From Semisulcospira habei (taxonomy: Eukaryota > Mollusca > Gastropoda > Semisulcospiridae), in NCBI GenBank assembly GCA_036245525.1, contig BTPG01000001.1, forward strand, positions 182,077,250-182,141,249: a DNA stretch of 64,000 nt, written 5' to 3'. The notes below the pieces were generated by a model. That model saw only the letters and a list, made by a program, of their open reading frames with translations. It did not search any database and was not told the origin of the DNA. This document shows, one piece after another, positions 1 through 11,099 of the stretch (its first letter is position 1; the number at the start of each line of letters is the position of its first letter). The translations under genes and the position numbers were made by a program.

Positions 1-872
1 AGAGTGTTCAGCATTTGGCAAAGAAATGCGGTGGATGCGTACAGTTTGCTGCCATTACCTTGCTGCCAGGCTGTCATTTTGCCCTGTTTGTAGAAGACAA
101 TATAAGTTATTGGTCGCAGGGGTTTGCTACACGGACCCTTGTAGGCCTTCGTACAATGGTTCCTTTGACCTCCCAAAGGTCTACAAGGGTCTGTGCAAAA
201 AGCCCCTGTGACCAATAACGTATTTGTTTTCATTTCTCCATTATTTTCATAAAAGAAATCAAGAAGACATCTTCTGACCTGGATCACGCCAGACATGACT
301 GACGTCAAAGGAATATACATTTATACATCATAGACTTATGGCGAAAATTTAAAATATTTCATGATGTTGCCGTCTCCAGTACTGAGTGTGCTTGTTGTTT
401 CGAACAACACTAAGTAACTGTTTACTTTATAATGTTTTGGTGATCTTTTATAAAACAAAAACATCCAAGATGCGTCACAAAGAGGGCTACTATAAGTCGG
501 CCATTTGTCGCTACAAGGGTTTTTGTAGCTCGGTCATGTGGCACAGTTTGTGCTAAAGGGATTGGTCGTGTGACGTAGGGATGAAAACAATGGCATTTAT
601 CAACGGTGATAACTGATGGATGGCTGAAAAGTTTCTTGATCAACGATGATCCAATCGTTCATCCCAAACTTAGTTCATTAGTGAACAACTGGCTACAAAT
701 GGATTGGCATACAACATGTTATATCGTACATCAAAAGAACGCCTTCGTCTGACAGATCTATACCACTCCAAATGCCCCAAAATACCCTATGTCCTGGTCT
801 TGCTGTAGCAGGTCATATACCCATCATAGAAATAATGTTAAAATAATAATCAAGACAAAGGAATGTATGGAC

Positions 873-937
873 TTAACTCATTCGCGGCCAGCCGCATCCA
901 GACGTGTGGCATAAGCTGCTGGCCGCAAATGAGTTAA
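873..937. repeat. Short palindrome bounded by TTAA
   Basis: An inverted repeat of about 20-bp arms (TTAACTCATTCGCGGCCAGC and its complement) has TTAA at both edges. It sits inside the foldback element and is probably a very short MITE. Confidence 0.4.
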
Positions 938-1126
938 TCTTTACATTACAAACACGTGTAGCCAAACCTAACAATGGCATTTTTGTAATGTGTGTTGTGC
1001 TACACTGTACACATGCATCATGTCCTACGTCGTGGGCTTCAGCATCACCTATTTTTCCTTCCTGCATGAGCATTTTAGTTTGCATATAGGGATTGTGTGT
1101 GTGTCTAGTTTAACCCCTTCACTGCC

Positions 1127-2089
1127 AGTGGACACAGATTGTGTTTCTGTACCTTCTGACATCAACTCCCTAATGGAGGACACAGATGGTGTTTCTGTAC
1201 CTTCTGGCATCAACTCCCTAATGGAGGACACAGATGGTGTTTCTGTACCTTCTGGCATCAACTCCCTAATGGAGGACACAGATAGTGTTTGGCATTAACT
1301 CCCTAATGGAGGACACAGATGGTGTTTCTGTACCTTCTGAATCAACTCCCTAATGGAGGACACAGATGGTGTTTCTGTACCTTCTGGCATCAACTCCCTA
1401 ATGGAGGACACAGATAGTGTTTGGCATTAACTCCCTAATGGAGGACACAGATAGTGTTTCTGTACCTTCTGGCATCAACTCCCTAATGGAGGACACAGAT
1501 GGTGTTTCTGTACCTTTTGGCATCAACTCCCTAATGGAGGACACAGATGCTGTTTCTGTACCTTCTGGCATCAACTCCCTAATGGAGGACACAGATGGTG
1601 TTTCTGTACCTTCTGACATCAACTCCCTAATGGAGGACACAGATGCTGTTTCTGTACCTTCTGACATCAACTCCCTAATGGAGGACACAGATGGTGTTTC
1701 TGTACCTTCTGACATCAACTCCCTAATGGAGGACACAGATGGTGTTTCTGTACCTTCTGACATCAACTCCCTAATGGAGGACACAGATGGTGTTTCTGTA
1801 CCTTCTGACATCAACTCCCTAATGGAGGACACAGATGCTGTTTCTGTACCTTCTGACATCAACTCCCTAATGGAGGACACAGATGGTGTTTCTGTACCTT
1901 CTGACATCAACTCCCTAATGGAGGACACAGATGCTGTTTCTGTACCTTCTGACATCAACTCCCTAATGGAGGACACAGGTGGTGTTTCTGTACCTTCTGA
2001 CATCAACTCCCTAATGGAGGACACAGATGGTGTTTCTGTACGACACAGATGGTGTTTCTGTACCTTCTGACATCAACTCCCTAATGGAG
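1127..2089. repeat. 48-bp minisatellite, about 20 copies
   Basis: The unit reads GACATCAACTCCCTAATGGA followed by 28 more bases. Because 48 is a multiple of three, both strands stay open for over 200 codons. Units differ by single substitutions and a few 10-13 bp deletions that break phase (near 1290 and 1340), so there is no sign of coding selection. Confidence 0.9.
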
Positions 2090-2712
2090 CCCTCAAGGCG
2101 ACAAGAACCACTGGTAAAGCCAAACTCGCAATACAAATAATACTGTTATCATTCCTACGTCACACGACCAATTTCTTTAGCACAAACCGTACCATGTGAA
2201 AGAGCTACAAAAACCCTTGTAGCCACTAATGGCAGACTTTTTGTAGCCCTCTTTCTGACGCGTCTCAGATGCCAGTGTTGTTCTATAAACGATCACTGAA
2301 ACAACAGGCACATTACTGGAGATGGCAACGTCATGAAAGATTTTAAATTACGTCATAAGTCTATTATATATAAATGTATATTCCTTTGATGTCAGTCATG
2401 TCTGGTGTGACCCAGGTGGGAAGATTTTTTCTCGGTTTCCTTTATGAAAATTGTGGAGGAATTAAAACAAATACACTATTGGTAGCAGGGGCTTGCTAAA
2501 CGGACCCTTGTAGGATTTTGGGAGGTCATTGTACCATTGTACCTTCAAGGCTGAAGGTGTGCAATGGTTCCTTTGACCTCCCCCTCAGGCCTATAACAGT
2601 CCGTGTAGCAAACCCGTGCTACCAATAACTAATAATATCATTTTATTAATCCCACAACGATTCATCTGTGACAAAAATTGTGTACACATGTACTTATTGA
2701 TCAGAACTATAC

Positions 2713-3497
2713 TTTGAATGCATTACACAAGCTGCGAGGTCTATCTCTTGTGGATCAGACTCTACTGGAACTATACTTTGATCGCGTTAACAAGCTGCGA
2801 GGTCCATCTCATACGGATCAGACTCTCATGGAACTATACTTTGATCACGTTACACAAGCTACGCTGTCGATCTCTTATGGATAAGACTGCTGGAACAATA
2901 CTGTGATCACGTTACACAAGCTAAGCTGTCGATCTCTTATGGATAAGACTGCTGGAACAATACTGTGATCATGTTACACAAGCTAAGCTGTCGATCTCTT
3001 ATGGATAAGACTGCTGGAACTATACTTTGATCACGTTACACAAGCTACGCTGTCGATCTCTTATGGATAAGACTGCTGGAACAATACTTTGATCACGTTA
3101 CACAAGCTACGCTGTCGATCTCTTATGGATAAGACTGCTGGAACTATACTTTGATCACGTTACACAAGCTACGCTGTCAATCTCTTATGGATAAGACAGC
3201 TGGAACAATACTTTGATCACGTTACACAAGCTACGCGGTCGATCTCTTATGGATAAGACTGCTGGAACAATACTTTGATCACGTTACACAAGCTACGCTG
3301 TCAATCTCTTATGGATAAGACAGCTGGAACAATACTTTGATCACGTTACACAAGCTACGTGGTCGATCTCTTATGGATAAGACTGCTGGAACAATACTTT
3401 GATCATGTTACACAAGCTACGCGGTCGATCTCTTATGGATAAGACTGCTGGAACAATACTTTGATCACGTTACACAAGCTACGCTGTGGATCTCTTG
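2713..3497. repeat. 62-bp satellite array, about 13 copies
   Basis: Unit of about 62 bp containing TTATGGATAAGACTGCTGGA and TTTGATCACGTTACACAAG. The array ends about 25 bp into the intron that follows the host exon at 3522-3752. No coding content. Confidence 0.9.
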
Positions 3498-3521
3498 TAA
3501 TAATGCTCATTGTGTGCTTAC

Positions 3522-3752
3522 CATTTTAGTGAGGAAGAGTACAGCCCCTTGACCCTGAAGTGACGTTTTAAACAAAGTAGCCTGCTGCAGAAAATGGCCA
3601 GCAGAGGTCAGAGTGTGTACTCCAGCTCTCAAGTCTTTGCCCCCGACCTCGGGAAATCCTGCCATGAAATCGCCAAGTGCCTTGCTGAAAATCTTGGACT
3701 CTGGGTTTTTGGAGCAAGTCTCTGCAAGGTGATCGGTCAGTTTGCTCACAGC
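3522..3752 (-). CDS. Host ROCO-like gene, exon (most 3' seen)
   Basis: A 231-nt exon encoding 77 residues, starting with AVSKLTDHLAET. The acceptor is TTTTTCATTGACAG just above 3752 and the donor is ATG|GTAAGC at 3522. It starts and ends in phase 0, matching the phase-0 end of the exon at 4286-4388. The peptide is helix-rich with no catalytic motif I can name. Its position after the Roc-like exons would fit a COR-like region, but that is inference. The next exon downstream is not visible, so the gene continues beyond the window or uses an exon I missed. Confidence 0.75.
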
Positions 3753-3929
3753 CTGTCAATGAAAAAGGCTAAGCTTAACTGGCCTTACACGCTACAAAGG
3801 TACGAACTGACCATGCTAGTTCAAGGGTGGTGCCTGAACAGCTAACCTCTAGGCTATTCGGGCACCTACCGTGAACTGTCACTGTCCATTTATCTCCTGA
3901 ACTGGTATGCAGACTTTGAAGAACAACAA

Positions 3930-4032
3930 ATTTAGAGGTGCCAAGCTAATCTGGCATTAGAGGTGCCAAGCTAATCTGGCATTAGAGGTGCCAAGCTAAT
4001 CTGGCATTAGAGGTGCCAAGCTAATCTGGCAC
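3930..4032. repeat. 25-bp tandem repeat, 4 copies
   Basis: Unit TTAGAGGTGCCAAGCTAATC + TGGCA. It matches the central arm of the local hairpin MITE family, so it is probably an expansion of a MITE fragment. Confidence 0.85.
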
Positions 4033-4039
4033 TATCTTT

Positions 4040-4205
4040 CAACCCAAGGGTCGCATTTCCCAAAGTTTGGAGATATCACCTAACAACAATGCACCAATTG
4101 CAGGAGATGGATCAACCATGATAACTCAAGGGTAGTGCCAGTTGCGCATGGCCCAACTGCCCTTTTAGTATCACGGTTGATCCATCTCCTGTTGTGCGTC
4201 AACTG
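4040..4205. repeat. Hairpin MITE family 1, diverged copy
   Basis: Inverted arms GGAGATGGATCAACCATGAT...CAAGGGTAGTGCC / ...GGTTGATCCATCTCC around a short loop. Same family as the copies at 7737, 16357, 23534 and 24346. Confidence 0.65.
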
Positions 4206-4285
4206 TAAAATGACTCCCACAAATTAGAGGGAGAGTCGATCATGGTTCTCTGATGTACAGCTCACTGGGAAGACTAGATATCTAC

Positions 4286-4388
4286 CTTGTCTCGCTGGTC
4301 GATGTTGACCTCAACTGCAGAAATGGTAAGTGTTTTCAGGCCGAGTCTCTGTCGTTCCGCCTGGTCCAGCTCCAACTGATGGGATATG
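4286..4388 (-). CDS. Host ROCO-like gene, exon
   Basis: A 103-nt exon encoding ISHQLELDQAERQRLGLKTL and 14 more residues. The acceptor is TATTGTTCACAG directly above 4388 and the donor is GACAAG|GTAGAT at 4286. The first base completes a codon begun by the exon ending at 9120 (phase 2 to phase 2), which is what fixes this acceptor. The same acceptor plus the first 23 exon bases form the unit of the satellite array immediately upstream. The peptide is a charged amphipathic helix. The exon call is strong because of the phase agreement; function is unknown. Confidence 0.75.
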
Positions 4389-6525
4389 CTGTGAACAATA
4401 CATAATAACTGTACATAACTAGGCCAGCTCCAACTGATGGGATATGCTGTGAACAATACTTAATAACTGTACATAACTAGGCCAGCTCCAACTGATGGGA
4501 TATGCTGTGAACAATACGTAACAACTGTACATAACTAGGCCAGCTCCAACTGATGGGATATGCTGTGAATAATACATAATAACTGTACATAACTAGGCCA
4601 GCTTCAACTGATGGAATATGCTGTAAATAATACATAATAACTGTACATGACTAGGCCAGCTTTCAACTGATGGGATATGCTGTGAATAATACATAATAAC
4701 TGTACATAACTAGGCCAGCTTCAACTGATGGGATATGCTGTGAATAATATGTAATACACTGTACTTAACTAGTCCTGCTAGAAAAATGGCATATGCTGTG
4801 AATAATACGTAATAACTGTACATAACTAGGCCAGCTTCAACTGATGGGATATGCTGTGAATAATATGTAATACACTGTACTTAACTAGTCCTGCTAGAAA
4901 AATGGCATATGCTGTGAATAATACTTAATAACTGTACATAACTAGGCCAGCTTCAACTGATGGGATATGCTGTGAACAATACGTAATACACTGTACATAA
5001 CTAGTCCTGTTCCATTTGATGGGATATGCTGTGAACGATACGTAATACATAACTAGTCCTGCTCCAAATGATGGCATATGCTGTAAATAATATGTAATAA
5101 TTGTACATAACTAGTCCTGCTCCAACTGATGGAATATGATGTGAACAATACGTAATACATAACTAGTCCAGCTCCAACTGATGGAATATGATGTGAACAA
5201 TATGTAATACACTGTACATAACTAGTTCAGCTCCAACTGATGGGATATGATGTGAACAATATGTAATACATAACTAGTCCTGCTCCAAATGATGGGATAT
5301 GATGTGAACAATACGTAATACATAACTAATCCAGCTTCAACTGATGGAATATGATGTGAACAATACGTAATACACTGTACATAACTAGTTCAGCTCCAAC
5401 TGATGGGATATGATGTGAACAATATGTAATACATAACTAGGCCTGCTCCAACTGATGGGATATGATGTGAACGATACGCAATACATAACTAGTCCAGCTC
5501 CAACTGATGGGATATGCTGTGAACAATACGTAATACATAACTAGGCCTGCTCCAACTGATGGGATGTTGGCATCCTTCTGTCTCGGAAGACAATGGAGTA
5601 TGTGCACTTGCTGGGTCAGTCCGTTTTTTAAGATTTGCAGTGCCTGCTGTGACTAATCAGTCCAATGCGAGAGCGGCAGTGTCTGTTGCATTTGCTACAG
5701 GTGAAGCCTGTGACTGTTGCTGTGGGCACTGGCTCTTCTTTCTTTCGTCTGCGCTGCCTCTTCTCCTTCCCTCGCTCAGCTTTATGCTGGTCTTCACTGC
5801 GAGCCGCCAGCTGGCACGATCTGCGGTGGTGGCTTCTAAGTCTGCGGGATTCAGGCTTCCAGCTTTCAGATCACGCTTGCAGACATCTTTGTATCTAAGC
5901 GCTGGTCTGCCTGTTGGTCTGGTGCCGGAGGCGAGCTCACCATACAAGATGTCCTTAGGAATCCTACCATCCTGCATGCGGCAGACATGACCGAGCCAGC
6001 GTAGACGTCTTTGTGAAAGGAGTGCGTACATACTAGGAATGTTTGCCTGGGCCAGCACTTCAGTGTTTGGAACGCGGTCCTTCCAAGTGATTCCCAAAAT
6101 TCTCCTCAAACTGCGCAGATGGAAAGAGTTGAGTGTGCGCTCTTGATGGGTGTACAAACAGATGGGATATGATGTGAACAATACGTAATACATAACTAGT
6201 CCAGCTCCAACTGATGGGATATGCTGTGAACAATACGTAATACACTGTACATAACTAGTTCAGCTCCAATTGATGGGATATGATGTGAACAATATGTAAT
6301 ACATAACTAGGCCTGCTCCAACTGATGGGATATGATGTGAACAATATGTAATACACTGTACATAACTAGTCCTGCTCCAACTGATGGGATATGATGTGAA
6401 CAATATGTAATACACTGTACATAACTAGGCCTGCTCCAACTGATGGGATATGATGTGAACAATATGTAATACACTGTACATAACTAGTCCTGCTCCAACT
6501 GATGGGATATGATGTGAACAATACG
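4389..6525. repeat. 48-58 bp array copying a host splice acceptor
   Basis: About 30 units run from 4389 to 5572 and from 6163 to 6525, split by a LINE fragment. Read on the minus strand, each unit contains TATTGTTCACAG followed by CATATCCCATCAGTTGGAGC, the acceptor and exon start of the host exon at 4286-4388. Units near the exon mostly keep CAG. Many from about 5120 upward read CAT, losing the acceptor AG. Confidence 0.9.
5573..6162 (-). pseudogene. LINE reverse transcriptase 3' fragment
   Basis: The minus strand encodes the C-terminal part of a non-LTR reverse transcriptase: FHLRSLRRILGITWKDRVPN, then LRWLGHVCRMQDGRIPKDIL, then GRPALRYKDVCKRDLK. After a frame change it ends with a zinc-finger-like tail, FTCSKCNRHCRSRIGLISHS plus RHC. 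The fragment lies within the 58-bp array with GATGGGAT at both junctions, a short target duplication, so it is a 5'-truncated retrotransposition event. It resembles the longer LINE at 44286-46186. Confidence 0.85.
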
Positions 6526-6704
6526 TCCATAGATCTCCCATTTTAATTACAAATAGATGGACATATTGTTTGCTGCCTTCACAAAGAAGTAATCAGGCAC
6601 TACCCCACAACTGTCCCAGCAGATCCATTACCCATTGACTTTTATAACGCAGTAGGCTAATTGTACTCAGAATTAACATGTTCTGTAAACTGGATTCCTG
6701 CAAG
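6526..6704. other. Unique intronic DNA, no gene seen
   Basis: Non-repetitive DNA between two arrays. On the minus strand CTTTCTCTTGCAG could be an acceptor, but its phase does not fit the neighbouring host exons. I see no supported feature. Confidence 0.4.
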
Positions 6705-7660
6705 AGAAAGCACTGCACCATAATCATGGATAATCATCTAGAGCTTATATCTACCTTAATAGGCTAAACATTAGTTATTGCAAGCTTTGCACAATGCAAG
6801 CAACACACAAGCACTGCACCACAATCATGGATAATTATCTAGAGCTTTTATCTACCTTAATAGGCTAATAAAGTGCTAAGCACTAGTTATTGCAAGCTTT
6901 GCACAATGCAAGCAACACACAAGCACTGCACCACAATCATGGATAATCATCTAGAGCTTATATCTACCTTAATAGGCTAAACACTAGTTATTGCAAGCTT
7001 TGCACAATGCAAGCAACACACAAGCACTGCACCACAATCATGGATAATCATCTAGAGCTTTATATCTACCTTAATAGGCTAAACACTAGTTATTGCAAGC
7101 TTTGCACAATGCAAGCAACACACAAGCACTGCACCACAATCATGGATAATCATCTAGAGCTTATATCTACCTTAATAGGCTAATAAAGTGCTAAGCACTA
7201 GTTATTGCAAGCTTTGCACAATGCAAGCAACACACAAGTGCTGCACCACAATCATGGATAATCATCTAGAGCTTATAATTATCTACCTTAATAGGTTAAT
7301 AAAGTGCTAAGCACTAGTTATTGCAAGCTTTGCACAATGCAAGCAACATACAAGTGCTGCGCCACAATCATGGATAATCATCTAGAGCTTACAATTATCT
7401 ACCTTAATAGGTTAATAAAGTGCTAAGCACTAGTTATTGCAAGCTTTGCACAAATCAAGCAACACACAAGCACTGCACCACAATCATGGATAATCATCTA
7501 GAGCTTTTATTTACCTTAATAGGTTAATAAAGTGCTAAGCACTAGTTATTGCAAGCTTTGCACAATGCAAGCAACACACAAGTGCTGCGCCATAATCATG
7601 GATAATTATCTAGAGCTTATATCTATAGATTAATAAAGTGCTAAGCACTGTAGTTATTGC
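6705..7660. repeat. ~98-112 bp satellite, about 9 copies
   Basis: The unit includes AGTTATTGCAAGCTTTGCAC, CACAATCATGGATAATCATC and an optional TAATAAAGTGCTAAGCAC insert that explains the two lengths. GCAAGCTTTGC is a short palindrome within the unit. Confidence 0.9.
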
Positions 7661-7736
7661 ACGCTTTGCACAATGAAAGTAACACACAAGTGCATGGATT
7701 TGCTGCGTGCATAGTCTTAGCCACAACGCACTACAG

Positions 7737-7905
7737 TAGAAGATGGATCGACCATGATAATTCAAGGGTAGTGCCAGATTCGCTTGGTGCCTGACAGCGC
7801 CAAGCGAATTTGGCACTACCCTTGAATTATTACGTCTGATATGGCATATCATCTCCTTCAACTGGTGCGCAGTGGAAATGTAGCCATGGGGTTAAATGGG
7901 TTAAC
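7737..7905. repeat. Hairpin MITE family 1
   Basis: Long inverted repeat with GATGGATCGACCATGATAAT, CAAGGGTAGTGCCAGATTCG and their complements around a short loop. It ends near a GGGTTAA. Confidence 0.75.
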
Positions 7906-7959
7906 TCCCTTGTTCATGCAGCTGTAAACAGATGAGAAGTGGTGTCTGCATGGACAAGA

Positions 7960-8993
7960 GAGTTAGTGTTTGACCAGTAATGTCAATGTGATAAGGGAGT
8001 TAGTGTTTGACCAGTAATGTCAATGTGATAAGGGAGTTAGTGTTTGACCAGTAATGTCAATGTGATAAGGGAGTTTTTATTAGTGTTTGACCAGTAATGT
8101 CAATGTGACAAAGGAGAGTGTTTGACCAGTAATGTCAATGTGATAAGGGAGTTAGTGTTTGACCAGTAATGTCAATGTGACAAAGGAGAGTGTTTGACCA
8201 GTAATGTCAATGTGATAAGGGAGTTAGTGTTTGACCAGTAATGTCAATGTGACAAAGGAGAGTGTTTGACCAGTAATGTCAATGTGATAAGGGAGTTAGT
8301 GTTTGACCAGTAATGTCAATGTGACAAAGGAGAGTGTTTGACCAGTAATGTCAATGTGATAAGGGAGTTAGTGTTTGACCAGTAATGTCAATGTGATAAA
8401 GGAGAGTGTTTGACTAGTAACGTCAATGTGATAAGGGAGTTAGTGTTTGACCAGTAATGCCAATGTGACAAAGGAGAGTGTTCGACTAGTAACGTCAATG
8501 TGATAAGGGAGTTAGTGTTTGACCAGTAATGTCAATGTGACAAAGGAAAGTGTTTGACTAGTAACGTCAATGTGACAAGGGAGTTAGTGTTTGACCAGTA
8601 ATGTCAATGTGACAAAGGAGAGTGTTTGACTAGTAACGTCAATGTGATAAGGGAGTTAGTGTGTGACCAGTAATGTCAATGTGACAAAGGAAAGTGTTTG
8701 ACCAGTAATGTCAATGTGACAAAGGAGAGTGTTTGACTAGTAACGTCAATGTGATAAGGGAGTTAGTGTTTGACCAGTAATGTCAATGTGACAAAGGAGA
8801 GTGTTTGACCAGTAATGTCAATGTGATAAGGGAGTTAGTGTTTGACCAGTAATGTCAATGTGACAAAGGAGAGTGTTTGACCAGTAATGTCAATGTGATA
8901 AGGGAGTTAGTGTTTGACCAGTAATGTCAATGTGACAAAGGAAAGTGTTTGACCAGTAATGTCAATGTGACAAAGGAGAGTGTTTGACCAGTA
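7960..8993. repeat. 32/37-bp minisatellite, about 30 copies
   Basis: Two unit types alternate: GTGTTTGACCAGTAATGTCA followed by ATGTGATAAGGGAGTTA or ATGTGACAAAGGAGA. This higher-order dimer pattern shows later expansion of a pair. Confidence 0.9.
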
Positions 8994-9119
8994 ATTTTTT
9001 ACCTATACTTTTGATTTGCGGACAGCTTTCATTGGACAATGGGAAATGAGGGATTGGATTAAAGGATTGCAAGCCAGGATAAAATGTGAGGAAAATGCAA
9101 TTAAAACACAATGCCTCAC

Positions 9120-9271
9120 CCCAGGGGATCAAAGTCCGCAGCCTTGGCCAGCTCTGGAGAGTCGAGGTAATCTTTGACCAGTGCCTGCACATGTTCTACA
9201 ACAATGTCTGTTGGGATGACACCGGCCTGGGATGAGTTGACGCCCACGATGACAAATGAGCCTGTTCCATT
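9120..9271 (-). CDS. Host ROCO-like gene, exon with Roc-like core strand
   Basis: A 152-nt exon encoding NGTGSFVIVGVNSSQAGVIP and about 30 more residues ending ...DFDPLG. The acceptor is TTTTTGTTCCAG above 9271 and the donor is CTGGG|GTGAGG at 9120. It starts in phase 0 and ends in phase 2, matching the exons on both sides. The hydrophobic strand FVIVGVN followed by a helix resembles the late Roc strand that usually carries a VGT(H)xD guanine-specificity motif, but that motif is absent, suggesting a degenerate GTPase. The DIRS element starts about 110 bp upstream in the intron. Confidence 0.8.
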
Positions 9272-9382
9272 CTGGAACAAAAATTAACCCAATAAGCCTG
9301 GACACACTAAAACACGACACGCTTTCTGCTAGGATCTGCTGTCCATGGTCGGGACAGACAGCATGAGAAAAATCATCATGCA

Positions 9383-9650
9383 AAATTAATTTTTTTCTAA
9401 AATGTATTTTTTCGAAAAATACTTACCGATGCCATTACTACAATGGAACAACCTATAGCTAGTGTAATTTTAGCCCAAAAACTTACGATGTGTACCTTTA
9501 GGGCCAGGGGAGGCCACCAGGGGTGCCGTGACCTGGTACCCAGGTAGCCTCCCTTCCCACCCCATAAGGGTAACTGCCCGAGCAGCCAAGCCAAACCTGT
9601 TCTTTCGTTTAGCTGGCAAGCGGCAAGCGGGGCAGGTGGGAGGGCCATCC
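9383..9650. repeat. DIRS inverted terminal repeat (left)
   Basis: Inverted copy of 15430-15657, sharing AGCCAAGCCAAACCTGTTCT and the GGGCCAGGGGAGGCCACCAG block. The outermost AATTAATTTTTTTCTAAAAT is unique to this end. Confidence 0.85.
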
Positions 9651-9651
9651 G

Positions 9652-9762
9652 AGTAATGGCATCGGTAAGTATTTTTCGAAAAAATACATTTTAGAGAAAA
9701 ATTAATTTATTTCCACAAAAACATTACCGATGCCATTACTACAATGGAGAATAGCGAAGAGG
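9652..9762. repeat. DIRS internal complementary region
   Basis: The first half (GGCATCGGTAAGTATTTTTC...) is the complement of the left terminus; the second half (TTTCCACAAAAACATTACCG...) is the complement of the right terminus. Together they mirror a circular end-to-end junction, the template used in the DIRS replication model. Confidence 0.85.
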
Positions 9763-9841
9763 AGGAGGGTGCCGCGTAACCCAGTGACTGACTGAGCTAG
9801 CAAGCCCCGTCCTCCCCGGCGCAAGCTCCCGGTAATTTTAG

Positions 9842-10934
9842 CTAAAGGATTACCAACGGCACCGAAGGTGCCGGGAGGGAGTGTTGCGCCGCCGCGATGT
9901 CCCCCACCAGGGCCAGGTTGTCTCGCTGGCCCACCAGGTTACGGAGGTAGAACCGGGTGAAGGTCAACTCGGTCCGCCAGCCTACGGCAGCCAGACTGTC
10001 TCGGACAGCACAGTTGCAGTCGGAAGCGATGCTAGCAGCCATGGCTCTGACCTCGTGGGCCTGGCAGTGTAGTCATTTGGCAGCATCAGGGCAGAGGTCC
10101 TGGTAGGCGGAGCGTATCACCCATCTTAGCCAGGAAGAGATCGTCTGGGTTGAGATGTCTTGTCTACCTGGGGACAGAGAGAGAAAGAGGCGGGTGCGTC
10201 CCTGGCAGAGCGGCTTGGTTCGGCGTAGGTACACGCGTAAGACTCTCACTGGGTCCTGTTGTCCGACTTCCTTGTTGGGGTCGGTCGGCTTCAGCGATTG
10301 TACAGTGATCACCTGGGGGGCTGCCAACGGGGACTGGTTCTTGGCCAAGAAGGCCGGGTCTGTTAGTGGCTGCACGGAGCCATCCGACCTGCACTACAGG
10401 CAGGTGGGCGCACGGAGAGCGCAGGCAGCTCACTCACTCTGGAGACTGTGGCTAAGGCGAGCAGACTCAAGTCTTCGCGTAGCGTCAGCCAGGTTTGCTA
10501 GGGGAAGCGGCTCGAAACGCTAGTGTTCAGCCAGGTGAGTACCCAAGGTAGGTCCCAGCGTGGGATCAGGGTGGGATCAGGGAGCGGAGGGCAGGTCGCT
10601 GTATGCCGAAGCGGGCCATAAGGTCAGCGAGGTCCTTACACTTGCCGGGGTATGCTCGGCCCAGGTGCCGGTAAGCGTCGGCGATCATAGCGAGGTAGCC
10701 CCTGAAGGTGATCGGTGCCAAGTGCTGTTTGGCGAAGAGCCAGAGGAAGAACTTGGCCAGTAGTAAGGAAGTCAGATCGGTATGGGAGAGGCGACGGAGG
10801 TCGCACCAGGCTCCCAGTACTCTCCACTCTCCCTCGTAGACACGCAGGGTCGAGGGTCTGCGGCCTGAAGCGATAGCTGCCACTGCCTCACTCGAGGAAA
10901 CTCTAGCGGCGAGGGCTTGCCGCCCAATCCTCAA
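9842..10934 (-). pseudogene. DIRS tyrosine recombinase, disrupted
   Basis: The N-terminal SAM-like core-binding region is clear at 10934-10566 (STLRVYEGEWRVLGAWCDLR). After frame changes the catalytic domain follows: box A arginine in LLALATVSRVSELPALSV (about 10.42-10.48 kb), then HEVR (H-x-x-R, about 10.04 kb) and the tyrosine in TRFYLRN (about 9.94 kb). A single in-frame TGA at 10073-10075 interrupts the catalytic domain just before HEVR. All key residues survive although the frame does not. In the family this enzyme inserts the circular cDNA. Confidence 0.85.
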
Positions 10935-11099
10935 GCGTGTAGCAGGAGTCTCTCAGAGCACGGATGGTAGAGCGCCTGGCGCGGTAGCTTGAGCATTGTG
11001 TGAGGAGTGGGAAGCCGCAGTGAAGGGCCCGTGGCAAGGTTCAGGTCAGTGGCGCAGGATCTGGACCAGCAGAACGGCGCCACCAGCAAAAGGATCGCG

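Larger units (their letters stand above)
106..2629. mobile_element. Foldback/TIR DNA element, possibly Harbinger-like
   Basis: The segments at about 106-592 and 2142-2629 are diverged inverted copies of each other. Each outer end also folds into its own hairpin (GTTATTGGT... at the left, ...ACCAATAAC at the right). TAA lies directly outside both ends (103-105 and 2630-2632), which fits the 3-bp TWA target duplication of PIF/Harbinger elements. No transposase is visible; the interior holds unique DNA and a 48-bp minisatellite, so it is non-autonomous. The class assignment is inference. Confidence 0.6.

Noticed and set aside
1398..2070. Open frames of over 200 codons on both strands
   Set aside because: They are the 48-bp minisatellite read in a length divisible by three; phase-breaking deletions occur at its left edge and no splice or start context supports coding.
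6526..6704. Possible extra host exon after CTTTCTCTTGCAG
   Set aside because: The phase-2 frame required by the exon ending at 9120 hits a stop after eight codons, and the exons at 9120 and 4388 already join in phase.
7960..8993. CRISPR-like regular array
   Set aside because: Units are contiguous minisatellites with no unique spacers, in animal DNA; the same holds for the other arrays.
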